A DNA stretch of 64,000 nt. Source: Bolinopsis microptera. Its lineage: Eukaryota > Ctenophora > Tentaculata > Lobata > Bolinopsidae. The stretch lies in contig NC_087080.1 of NCBI RefSeq assembly GCF_026151205.1, forward strand, positions 1,544,879 to 1,608,878, given 5' to 3'. Shown here in pieces: positions 45,660-56,759 of this stretch. Under the pieces are notes generated by a model. That model saw nothing but the letters and a program-made list of their open reading frames with translations, was not told the DNA's origin and made no database searches. Made by a program: the position numbers and the translations under genes. Within the stretch, counting starts at the first letter, position 1, and each line of letters starts with the position of its first letter.

Positions 45660-48600
45660 CTGTCGATATGTCATATTAAATCACGTTAAACTGATTAATA
45701 AGGGTTATTTTGACGGTTTCTTATGTTCTCTTCCGCAGTTCCGCGATTTAATTTTTCTGTCCCAACCCGAACCCTTTCAAGCAACCTCAAATATAACTAC
45801 ACTATCGTTTGCTCGGGGGTCCAAGTCTCAAATACTGTATACAATTTACCATTCTGTAGCGCAGTTAAATTGAATTTAAAACATAACAATAATATAAGAT
45901 TTAAAGTTATCTTACCACAGGCAGTTTTGTTAGTGTTTGGTTTCCATCCAGCGTCACATGTCTCACAGCTTGTCATAGCATCATTTCGATATGTTCCTTC
46001 CCGACACGGCTCTGGAATTATAACGTTATATATTATTACAACTGGTAAATCGTTGTGGAAGATAAGGAAATCGTTATTATATAAGACGTACACTTCAGAT
46101 GTGTTACAATCAAATTAGATTTAAAACAATAGGTGAATAACTAAATATCCACACAACCACGGTTTTTTGATAGAATTATTACCACCCAGACTCTTACGGT
46201 TCTTGTCTTTTCGTACCACAAATTTGCCTTCTTGATTCTAAGCCCTATCTGGCGCCTTATTCTTATCCTGTCTTAACCCTTATCCTATCTTTGCCCATCT
46301 ATGTAGATATAATCATCTCAGCTCGAATCTTGTTAACAATTCTTACCACATTTTGTTCTCCCTGAGTTTCGTTCCTGGCCAAGTTCACAAACTGTACACA
46401 AGGCTGCTCCTTCTGAACTGATCGTGTTATCAGGACATTCTTTACATGTGTTCATCTCAATGTTCTTGTAGCTTCCAGCTGGACATGGCTCTGAAGAATT
46501 AGGAAATCTTTAAGCAACGATTCGTTTGAACTACCTTATTAATATTAAGAAGTTATTGTGAGTACCAATATCCTCGGTTCTCATTCTATAGCACAGTTAA
46601 TTAAATTTAAAACACAACAATATTTTTAAACATAAGCTTTAAAGTTATCTTACCACAGGCTGTTTTGTCAGAGTTTGGTGTCAATCCAGCTTCACATGTC
46701 TTACAGCTTGGCATAGCATCATTCCGATATTTTCCTTCTCCACACGGCTCTGGAATTAATAACGTTAAAACTGGCAAATCGCAATGGGAGATAAGAAAAT
46801 CGTTATTATATAACTATTTAAGTACAGTTCAGATGTGTTACAATAACATTAGATTTTTAACAATATGTGAAAAATTAAATATCCACACAACCACGGTTTT
46901 TTTGATAGAATTATTACCACCCAAACTTTTACGGTTCTAGCCTTTTCGTACCACAAATTTGCCTTCTTGATTCTAAGCCCTATCTGGCGCCTTATGCTTA
47001 TCCTGTCTTAACCCTTATCCTATCTTTGCTCATTTATGCAGATAAAATCATCTCAGCTCGATTCTTGTTAACAATTCTTACCACATTTTGTTCTTTCTGA
47101 ATTTCGTTCCTGGCCAAGTTCACAAGCTGTACACAAGGCTGCTCCTTCTGAACTGATAGTGTTATCAGGACATTCTTTACATGTGTTAATCTCAATGTTC
47201 TTGTAGCTTCCAGCTGGACATGGCTCTGAAGAATTAGGAAATCTTTAAGCAACGATTCGTTTGAACTACCTTATTAATATTAAGAATTTATTGTTAATAC
47301 CAATATCCTCGGTTTTCATTCTATAGCACAGTTAATTAAATTTAAAACACAACAATATTATTAAACATAAGCTTTATTCTTTAAATTTATCTTACCACAG
47401 GCTGTTTTGTCTGAGTTTGGTGTCAATCCAGCTTCACATGTCTCACAGCTTGTCATAGCATCATTCCGATATGTTCCTTCTCCACACGGCTCTGGAATTA
47501 ATAACGTTACAACTGGCAAATCGTAATGGAAGATAAGAAAATCGTTATCATATAAGTATTTAAATACAGTTTAGATGTGTTACATTGTTACAATAACATT
47601 AGATTTATAACAATAGGTGAATAATTAAATATCCACACAACCACGGCATACCACAAATTTGCCTTCTTGATTCCAAGTCCTATCTGGCGCCTTATCCTTA
47701 TCCCGTCTTAACCCTTATCCTATCTTTGTCCATCTATGCAGATATAATCATCTCAGCTCGATTCTTGTTAACAATTCTTACCACATTTTGTTCTCCCTGA
47801 GTTTCGTTCCTGGCCAAGTTCACAAACTGTACACAAGGCTGCTCCTTCTGAACTGATCGTGTTATCAGGACATTCTTTACATGTGTTCATCTCAATGTTC
47901 TTGTAGCTTCCAGCTGGACATGGCTCTGAAGAATTGGGAAATCTTTAAGCAGCAATTCGTTTGAACTACCTTTTTAATATTAAGGGGGGGGGGGGGGGGG
48001 TTCATGTGAGACATGTGACGCTGGATTGACACCAAACTCTGACAAAACAGCCTGTGGTAAGATAACTTTAAAGCTTATATTTAATACTATTGTTGTGTTT
48101 TAAATTTGAATTAAATGTGCTATAGAATGAAAATCGAAGATATTGTTACTCACGATAACTTCTTAAGGGGGGGGGGGGGGGGGGTTCACCCTGATTTCTT
48201 GTGAAACTTGGTTTCGAAATAGCAGTTGACCAACAAACTAGGACCAGAGACCGAACTTTTGAGGGGGTCCCGGACCCCAACCGCCAAACGGTGCCCGCGG
48301 GGCAGCCACGCCCATATTTGGTCCAAATTCTTGGAAAAATGCCTGGCAAATTTTGGAATTTGGCCGCCAAATTTTTTTAAAGGCCTAACTCAAATTCCAA
48401 TACAAAACTTAAGGTCGAAATGCGATTCTACGTCGATTCTGAAAATTTCATGTAAAAATATTGAAACCCTATTGAGTTCTATTGTTTTGAGCGAAATCAG
48501 TTTTGCAAATATCGCGAACTGAGATATGGGCGATTTTGTTCATTTTTTGCGATTATTTGAACACAGAATCCACAGTTAGTTAGATACTGAGCTGATAATC

Positions 48601-49008
48601 ATAGAGAATGTGTAGTATAGGCTTACCTTTCATATAAAGTTGGTTTCATTCAAAAATATTGATATTTGACCAATTTATGGGCCAAAGTCGATCAAATTTG
48701 GTGCGTATGCCCAAATATGGTCATATTGTTTTTGGCTCATAACTCAGTCATTTTTTGTCCAATCTTGATGAAAATTCATATACGAGTTCACGGGACCACT
48801 AGCTACAAGTAGAGCACATAAAATCTGGTTTTTGGGCATGTTCAGGTTATTTAGCTAAATTGGGCCTAATTTGGACCAAATATGGGCGTGGCTGCCCCGC
48901 GGGCACCGTTTGGCGGTTGGGGTTTGGGACCCCCTCAAAAGTTCGGTCACTGGTCTTAGTTTGTTGGTCAACTATCTCGAAACCAAGTTTCACAAAAAAA
49001 TCAGGGTG

Positions 49009-49039
<31 letters not shown>

Positions 49040-52000
49040 TTAAGAAGTTATCGTGAGTAACAATATCTTCGATTTTCATTCTATAGCACATTTAATTCAA
49101 ATTTAAAACACAACAATAGTATTAAATATAAGCTTTAAAGTTATCTTACCACAGGCTGTTTTGTCAGAGTTCGGTGTCAATCCAGCGTCACATGTCTCAC
49201 AGGTTGTCATAGCATCATTCCGATATAATTTTTCTCCACACGGCTCTACAATTTTAACGTTAGAAATGGCAAATTTTTGTGGAAGATAAGAAATCGTTAC
49301 TATATAAGTATATTAATATCAAGAAGTTATTGTGAGTACCAATATCTTCGGTTATCATTCTATAGCACAGTTAATTCAAATTTAAAACATAACAATAACA
49401 TTTAATTTAATGAGCTTCAAAGTTATCTTACCACAGGCTGTTTTATCAGAGTTTGGAGTCAATCCAGCGTCACATGTCTCACAGCTTGTCATAGCATCAT
49501 TTCGATATGTTCCTTCTCCACACGGCTCTGGAATTATAACTTTATAACAGGCAAATCGTAGCGGAAGATAAGAAAATCGTTATTATATTATTTAAAGTAC
49601 AGTTCAGATGTTTTACAATAACATTAATTAATCAATGTGTGACAAATTAAATATCCACATATTCCTCGGTTTTTCGAGGAAATTATTGCCACCCAGACTC
49701 TTACGCCCTTATGGTTCTTGTCTTTTCGTACCACACATTTGCCTTCTTGATTCTTAGCCCTATCTGGCGCCTTATTTTTATCCCGTCTTAACCCTTAACG
49801 TATCTTTGCCCATCTATATATAAATATATTCATCTCAGCTCGGTTCTTGTTAACAATTCTTACCACATTTTGTTCTCCCTGAGTTTCGTTCCTGGCCAAG
49901 TTCACAAGTTGTACACAAGGCTGTTCCTTTTGAACTGATCGTGTTATCAGGACATTCTTTACACGTGTTCATTTCAATGTTCTTGTAGCTTCCAGCTGGA
50001 CATGGCTCTGAAGAATTAGGAAATCTTTAAGCAGCAATTCGTTTGAACTACCTTATTTAGAAGTTATTGTGAGTACCAATATCCTCAGTTTTCATTCTAT
50101 AGCACAGTTAATTTGAATTTAAAACATAACAATAATATTAAATATAAGCTTTGAAGTTATCTTACCGCAGGCTATTTTGTCTGAGTTTGGTGTCAATCCA
50201 GCGTCACATGTCTCACAGCTTGTCATAGCATCATTCCGATATGTTCCTTCCCCACACAGCTCTGGAATTATAACGTTATATATTATTACAACTGGTAAAT
50301 CGTTGTGGAAGATAAGGAAATCGTTATTATACAAGTACACTTCAGATGTGTTACAATTACATAAGATTTAAAACAATAGGTGAAAAATTAAATATCCACA
50401 CAACCACGGTTTTTAGATAGAATTATTACCACAAAGACTCTTAGTCTTACGGTTCTTGTCTTTCCGTACCACAAATTTGCTTTCTTGATTCTAAGTCCTA
50501 TCTGGCGCCTTATCCTAATACCGTCTTAACTCTTAGCCTATCCTTGCCCATCTATATAATATACATATAATCATCTCAGCTCGGTTCTTGTTAACAATTC
50601 TTACCACATTTTGTTCTCCCTGAGTTTCGTTCCTGGCCAAGTTCACAAGCTGTACACAAGGCTGCTCCTTCTGAACTGATCGTGTTATCAAGACATTCTT
50701 CACATGTGTTCATCTCAATGTTCTTGTAGCTTCCAGCTGGACATGGCTCTGAAGAATTGGCAAAACTTTAAGCAGCCATTCGTTTGAACTACCTTATTAA
50801 TATTAAGAAGTTATCGTGAGTAACAATATCCTCGATTTTCATTCTATAGCACAGTTAATTTAAATTTAAAACACAACAAAATATTAAATATAAGCTTTAA
50901 AGTTATCTTACCACAGGCTATTTTGTCTGAGTTTGGTGTCAATCCAGCGTCACATGTCTCACAGCTTGTCATAGCATCATTCCGATATGTTCCTTCTCCA
51001 CACGGCTCTGGAATTATAACTTTATAACACACATAACCCCGGCATGCGCAGGGATTATATTTCAATTTTCCCGCGACGCGCGGGAAAAATTTATAATAAT
51101 TTCGAGTGCGAAGCACGAGGGATTATTATGAAAATAACCCCGACGTGCTTTAGCACGAGGGGTTATTTTAATATAACTTAAGCGTGCCGGTGTTATGTGT
51201 TATAAACCCCTCCGGGTTAGTGCTAGGACCAACAAATTTGACATTTTACTCTTAATTCTAGCTATATGAGATCATTATGGAAAATATGAAATGGAATTGG
51301 GGACTTCCAAATAAATACAACTAAGGTACTATGACTTTGAATTGAAATTGGCGTTATATCTAAACACTATTCCTCAGTCAGAACGTTGAATGAATATGAA
51401 TATCGATAAGGGGCGTCGAGTTAAGCCTGGCAAGCGATAAAAGCTAATAATGATATCGTGTCATGAAGTTCATCAAAGTAGACGACTATAATACATGGCT
51501 TAAATATCAAACTCGACAAAATTAACCGAACCGGACAAAATCAAATGTAACCGTCGAGACAAGTTTTGGAACTGGTCCTATTAATGTAAGAGTTTAAGTA
51601 ATGTAGTGTGCTGGAGTATTGCCAGCGCCTGCAATTAGACCGATACGTAGATCGAGTGTATTTATAGTTCTTACGTTAAGCCATAGGTCACGTGACATTT
51701 TTACCAATGCGCGTCGTAGTAGTTAGTCACGTGATACACGTCATCAAAACACGTGACAGTACGCGGTTGAAATTCTCATGGAATATCAAAACAAAACAAA
51801 TCTTGTTGAGCCAAATTAGCGGGGCGGGATTATAAAAGCTGTGCCGGGGTTATTTATTCAGCGGGAAAAAACTAACAGCGGGAGCCGGGATTATCAGAAT
51901 CTATTTAGCGGGAGCCGGGATTATCAGAATCTTATTCTATCCCGGAGGGGTTTATAACGTTATATATTATTACAACTGGCAAATCTTAGTGGAAGATAAG

Positions 52001-55000
52001 AAAATCGTTATTATATAAGTACAATTCAGATGTTTTACAATAACAGTAGAGAAACAATATGTGACAAATTAAATACCCACATATTCCACAGTTTTTCGAC
52101 GAAATTATTGCAACCCAGACTCTTGAGCCCTTACGGTTCTTGTCTTTTCCCACCATTAATTTGCTTTCTTGATTCTTAGCCCTATCTGGTGCCTTATCCT
52201 TATCACGTCTTAACTCCTACCATATCTTTACCCATCTATATTCTATATAGATATAATCATCTCAGCTCAGTTCTTGTTAACAATTCTTACCACACACAGT
52301 TCTCCCTGAGTTTTGTTTCTGGCCAAGTTCACAAGTTGTACACAAGGCTGCTCCTTCTGAACTGATCGTGTTATCAGGACATTCGTTACATGTGTTCATG
52401 TCAATGTTCTTGTAGCTTCCAGCTGGACATGGCTCTGAAGAATTAGGAAATCTTTAAAAGCAGCAATTCGTTTGAACTACCTATAATTATTAAGATGTTA
52501 TTGTAAGTACCAATATCCTTGGTTTTCATTCTATAGCTCAGTTAATTCAAATTTAAAACATAACAATAATATTAAATATAAGCTTTAAAGTTATCTTACC
52601 ACAGGCTGTTTTATCAGAGTTTGGTGTCAATCCAGCGTCACATGTCTCACAGCTTGTCATAGCATCATTCCGATATGTTCCTTCTCCACACGGCTCTGGA
52701 ATTAATAACGTTAAAACTGGCAAATCGTAGTGGAAGATAAGAAAATTGTTATCATATAACTATTTGAGTACAGTTCAGATGTGTTACAATAACATTAGAT
52801 TTATAATAATATGTGAAAAATTAAATATCCACATATTCCACGGTTTTCGAAGAAATTATTGCCACCCAGACTTTTACGATTCTTGTTATTTCGTACCACA
52901 CATTTTCTTTCTTGGTTCTAAGCCCAATACTAATTCAAATTGTTATCAGTCATTAGGATTAATTCTAAAAATTCGCTTCATCAACAAACTATGAAGCACA
53001 ATGAACATTGCACAATGCACATATCCTATAATATATGTGTTTATGTTAAAATAACTAAATGGCATACTTGAAATTTAGACAGAAAACACGTAATCACGAG
53101 CTTACAGATCAGCAAGTTGGCTTATTCGTAAATTAAAGTTATTGTTTGTTAAACCAATGCTTGTTGTTATTAGTCACCTGGTTGTGTTCCGTAGTAATCA
53201 GATGCTGTGTCGCGGGGCCTGAACATTATCTTTGCTACGTCCCTGTTCCAGTACGTGCTCCACCTACTGTCATCACACGTTGATTGAGAGAGCAGTATGC
53301 TGAGCACCTCCACCTCGTTACAGTGTATCACTAGTCTAACACCTGCAGTCCTGGTTAGAGTGATACGCCACACCTTGTCAGCAGTAGAGGGGAGATTAAC
53401 AGGGAAGTTAGTGTAGGATGAGGTGCATAAGCTGAGCCCGTATTTTAGAGTAGAGCTGAAGGAGAGCCGGACATCTCCTGCTTTCTCTCCCTCAGCTGAG
53501 TAGAAGAACACTGCCAACCAATCGTCACTCCCCAGCAAACTATCAGTTTGAATTTCTAAAGGTGTCGACTCAAGATCCCACTCTATTTTCACGTAACGTT
53601 CGACTGGTAACCAACCTGTTAATTGTATGTTTAATTCATGACTACTGAGCAACGATTAATGAATATCATGAATTTAAAGAAGAGGTGTTCTAGCAAAATT
53701 GTAAAGGAATTGTAAGAATGTCGCCCATAGTTTATTCTCAGAATTTAAGGGCCCGACCATACTATGACTGTTGTCACCATGACTGTTGTCACCATGACTG
53801 TTGTCATGGTGCGGTCAGATGTAATGACCATATGTACGTAGTGTGTTTATAGGGCGTGCCAAGGATACGTGACAACTCCTCAGGCACTCGGCTTTTCAAA
53901 AGCCGTACCTAGCTGATAATCCGTGCCTGACGTGACTGCAGGCACAGTCTATTCAGTACTCGTGCCAACTGTCATGGATAACGTGACGTCACGATTACCT
54001 AATAAGGTCAATATTTTGCGTGATATGGACATTTGCAGTGCAGAGCGCAAAGATAGCAGTATAGTACAGACAGATCCGTCTAAAAAAATCGATCTACTGA
54101 CAGAAGAAGCTTCCAAAGGATTTATGACGTTTTTAGGTTCAATTTTAAGTTTCATTCGGGTGGCCAACTTTTCCAAAATTGTCCACGTGTCTTAAGGCCA
54201 CTTTTTGCCACTTTTGCCACTTTTTACCTCCTTTCTTGTTTGTCAAATATCTTCAGCTGTGGACATCGTAGAAGGATACGAATTAATAGAGGGTAATTAT
54301 CATATCGACGAAAAAAACTTTTGTAAGACAAATGCAATGTTCATGTCAGACAATTAGATAATTGGATAGTTACTAATTAGCAAGTAACCAAAAATCATTA
54401 AAATGTTTATTGGCTCAAAATGATCGGAATTTCTTGAAACACTGGGAAAGGTAGTATAGGTAGTTTTTGAAAAAACTTTTTTTCCGCCAAAAGTTTTTTC
54501 GAATAGAAGGTCTAATGAAAGCATCAAACCATGGTTTGATGGCCGAACTGCATCCGACCGAATTGGTCCTCACTGGGAACCAGATTGGTCCCCACTGGGA
54601 ATCGAACCCCAGTCGTCCGTGTGGGAAGTAAATGTATTAAAACCACTAAACCACCCGGCCGACGTGACAGCACATTTTACTATTTTCATCCCAATTATCA
54701 TAGTACGTTTAGAGATCGAGCCTAAAATCATGACAAATGGCACAGTGTGTTAAGAGGCCGTGCCTTTACTCGTGACAACAGTCATAGTATGGCTCTTACT
54801 TCCTTTTCCCATAGGTAGTATACAAATTTGCGAAATTTGTGACTAAAATTATGGTATTACCAAAATGTTTGTAACCAAATTTATTGTGAATCAAATTTAT
54901 TGACCTTAAGGTATACATCGCATACATATCATTATGGTACACTTTTTATCAGTATATTATGTAATCATTTGATTTAACCTGTTATCCGGTTTGCAGGAAC

Positions 55001-56689
55001 CATGTAATTCAAATTTTTCCCGATTACTTCATTTCCCGATTATTTCGCTGCCTGTTAGGTGCCTTGCCGTCACTCGATAGGCAGCAGTATTTATGCGACC
55101 AGCTCTGTAAAACATTTTTCTTACAACGACATATTATGCTATCTTTTATAATCCAATATTTTAGAACTTTACACCTTGTTGTATTTGCGGAAGATCAAAG
55201 CATACAGACTGTTACAATGCTGAAAACAGCAAACTTTTTTCCCTAGAGCGTTAATTTTATTGACGGAGGTCATTAGTATCAAGATCTTAGTTTTAAGTTA
55301 TTTTTAAACAAAACACTTATTTAACAATAGATGTATGTCCAATCAGATAATGTAACTACACAAGCCACAGCAACTAAGTCTATGATATGTAGGCTGAGAC
55401 ATCTAGAAAATGCCGTTTTGAGTATAAGTTGTTAACTCAGAGTCAGACCCCTGTTTGTTTCAGCTGTTAGATTTAGCATGAAGCAAACAGAGGAGTGAAT
55501 TACCGAGAATTAAACAATTTGAACTTATTATAGTGACACCAGGTGGATTTTCAATGTTATCATTTAGGTCTTGATTCTTTTCTGTTTGATCCCTGTCACC
55601 CTGTGGTCAATTCAAAGATAATACTTTCGACACTTGCACTTCTACTGGATAAAATTCACCTCATTGGACACACTACCTACAGCTCTTATCCTGACGTACA
55701 CTAAGTATCAGCCCGAAAGCAGCTCAAAAATATTTCTACTGAGTTTGATTAATGTAGTTAACCTAAATTCGTTACAATTTGCAGGCCGTGAATGAATGGG
55801 GAAAATGAGCGACCGATTACATTCCCGGTATCATTTTGCATAAATTTGAGAACGGTTACTTAAATTGATCTACTTCCTTTGTGTTTGGAAAAAGGAGATA
55901 CGGTCGATGGTCCAATCTATCCAATTTTTGGTTTTGGTGAAAAGTATTTAATACTATAATTAGTAGAAGAGCTTAAGTGTGTACCATATGTGTACATGTA
56001 TGTATATATATACATGTGTATATGTACCATATGTGTACAGATACACGAGTATTCTATAATACTTGCACTTATCTCCCACCCCAGTATAAAAATTGATAAC
56101 ATGTAACAGTCTATACCTGATGTGTGGAATGCAATGAGTAGAGTAATGATAATAATAGCTATGATTACGTGAACAAAGCCGTTGGAAATTTCAGGGTATC
56201 TAGGGCCTGGGTAGTTTAGCGGTTATAACACCAGTCCGGATAGCTGGAGGTCCCGGGTTCAATTCCCGGTCCAGTCCCAGTGCCTTGATTTTTCCGATAT
56301 GCTTGTTCACTAATTCAGATGCGAAGTTTGAGCTCTATTCGCAAATACACACCACCCAACAAAATCATACAAATATATGCAATATTTAGACTACCCTTGG
56401 AGTGAAGTGCTTAAGTGTGTACCATATGTGTACAGATACACGAGTATTCTATAATACTTGCACTTATCTCCCACCCCAGTATAAAAATACTATAATTATC
56501 TCATTTCAACGGGTATAAGTGGTACTATTTCTATTTTCTATAACGATAAATTATTGATCTATTTTTGATCAATGATAAGTAAAATAGCAGCTCATGCATG
56601 CATATGTTATATTATAGCTTACCACAGAGAGATAGCGAGATGATTTGTAGGAATATTAACTTCGTTTGAAGATTCCGCATGTCTGCCAT
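45465..56689 (-). CDS. Secreted/surface protein with repeated ephrin-receptor-like Cys-rich modules
   Basis: Seventeen exons, all phase 1, encode about 777 residues to the end of the sushi-like exon. Exon 1 (56623-56689) is a signal peptide, MADMRNLQ...SLSLC. Exon 2 (53178-53615) is a 146-residue domain. Short modules (S, 32 aa): 52600-52695, 50912-51007, 50166-50261, 49432-49527, 49150-49245, 47396-47491, 46654-46749, 45916-46011. Long modules (L, 48 aa): 52291-52434, 50605-50748, 49864-50007, 47782-47925, 47082-47225, 46347-46490. The last is sushi-like (45465-45659). S reads EPCGEGTYRNDAMTSCETC; L reads EPCPAGSYKNIEMNTC, like GCC2/GCC3 or TNFR-type repeats. Known relatives are extracellular binding proteins; ligand unknown. 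One L is missing between the S at 49432 and the S at 49150. The 3' end (membrane anchor or secreted) is unresolved; without splicing, the sushi exon stops at 45409. Confidence 0.75.
47984..49039. mobile_element. Foldback-type element with homopolymer ends and inverted flank copy
   Basis: Inserted at TTAA|GAAGTTATCG, which is continuous in sister units. Order: G run (47984-48000), inverted copy of the adjacent 165 bp (48001-48166, including part of an S exon), G run (48167-48184), terminal arm (48185-48329), unpaired centre, inverted arm (48868-49010), C run (49011-49039). Arms of about 145 bp are over 90% alike and contain GGTGCCCGCGGGGCAGCC. There is no coding region in the centre, so it is non-autonomous. 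An assembly or cloning artefact involving the homopolymers cannot be excluded. Confidence 0.65.
51015..51957. mobile_element. Nested terminal-inverted-repeat insertion in the cysteine-rich gene
   Basis: Inserted just upstream of the S acceptor at 51007, where sister units read ATTATAACGTTATATATT without interruption. The left sub-element (51015-51200) has imperfect ends ATAACACACATAACCCCGGC and, inverted, ATAACACATAACACCGGC, and an internal stem AAAATAACCCC/GGGGTTATTTT. The right sub-element (about 51195-51957) has inverted ends TTATAAACCCCTCCGGG. A 28 bp GCGGGAGCCGGGATTATCAG repeat occurs twice near 51865-51925. No transposase frame. Confidence 0.7.
53178..53615 (-). CDS. N-terminal 146-residue domain exon of the cysteine-rich gene
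   Basis: A 438 nt phase 1-1 exon with acceptor CAATTAACAG and donor CCAG|GTGAC. It starts GWLPVERYVKIEWDLES. Alternating hydrophobic stretches (DDWLAVFFYS, VWRITLTRTAGVRLVIHCN) suggest a beta-sandwich. It ends WSTYWNRDVAKIMF, then DTASDYYGTQPG. Fold and function are not recognised with confidence. Confidence 0.7.
53757..54792. mobile_element. Non-autonomous element with perfect 21 bp terminal inverted repeats
   Basis: Ends at 53757-53777 and 54772-54792 are exact inverted copies beginning CCATACTATGACTGTTGTC. At the left end the inner word GACTGTTGTCACCAT is repeated in tandem. The interior has no transposase frame and contains a tRNA-like segment. It sits in the first intron of the cysteine-rich gene. 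Confidence 0.75.
54588..54663 (-). repeat. tRNA-like (SINE-type) segment
   Basis: Minus strand: A-box-like TGGTTTAGTGG (54643-54653) and B-box GGTTCGATTCC (54598-54608). The T arm CTGGG/CCCAG is intact. It lies inside the inverted-repeat element, which may have captured it or carry it as part of its body. Confidence 0.55.
54800..55970. other. Intron 1 sequence of the cysteine-rich gene, nothing recognised
   Basis: AT-rich, with only short open frames that lack splice or start context. Confidence 0.45.
55972..56093. repeat. ~80 bp direct repeat, expanded copy
   Basis: GCTTAAGTGTGTACCATATG ... CACTTATCTCCCACCCCAGT is repeated at 56408-56488. This copy has an extra palindromic ATGTATATATATACAT segment flanked by a second CCATATGTGTAC. 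Confidence 0.85.
56205..56276 (+). repeat. tRNA-like sequence
   Basis: A 72 nt cloverleaf-like segment. The acceptor GCCTGGG/TCCAGTC pairs at six of seven positions including a G-U; the D-arm region is TAGTTTAGCGGTTATAAC and the T arm CCGGG-TTCAATT-CCCGG is perfect. The anticodon loop would be CCGGATA, lacking the universal U33. More likely a tRNA-derived repeat than a functional gene. Confidence 0.5.
56408..56488. repeat. ~80 bp direct repeat, short copy
   Basis: Partner of 55972-56093. The two copies flank the tRNA-like segment. Confidence 0.85.
56623..56689 (-). CDS. Signal-peptide exon of the cysteine-rich gene
   Basis: 67 nt from ATG to donor G|GTAAGC. It encodes 22 residues: a short polar start with KLIF, then a hydrophobic run LQIISLSLC. 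It ends in phase 1, matching exon 2, which begins with the second base of a Gly codon. The linking intron of about 3 kb holds the inverted-repeat element and repeats. Confidence 0.6.
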
Positions 56690-56759
56690 TCTACATTGTT
56701 AGAAAAATCGATGTTTAACTTTAAACGAAATATCAACAACTGAAGATTGAGGAAAGTAC

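Larger units (their letters stand above)
45916..52695 (-). repeat. Tandem array of ~740 bp two-exon (S+L) units
   Basis: Successive S exons are spaced about 740 bp apart where no insertion intervenes (50912-50166, 50166-49432, 47396-46654, 46654-45916). Intron sequence is conserved between units as well: GGCAAATCGTAGTGGAAG, CTATCTGGCGCC, CATCTCAGCTCGG. The array thus arose by tandem duplication of a genomic S+L segment, not by retroposition of exons. Confidence 0.85.

Noticed and set aside
45744-45850. A further sushi-like exon on the minus strand
   Set aside because: The frame around FETWTPEQTIV is interrupted and the cysteines are absent; it looks like intron.
53923-54195. A 90-codon plus-strand frame (MPDVTAGTVYS...)
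   Set aside because: Lies inside the inverted-repeat element, with an equally long antisense frame and no recognisable domain.
56100-56165. Possible second hydrophobic exon on the minus strand (FVHVIIAIIIITLLIAF)
   Set aside because: Hydrophobic, but without an ATG or a convincing acceptor, and the donor would be the weak GTATAG. The exon at 56623-56689 fits the phase of exon 2 exactly.
56205-56276. Functional tRNA gene
   Set aside because: The anticodon loop lacks U33 and the acceptor has a mismatch; kept only as a tRNA-like repeat.
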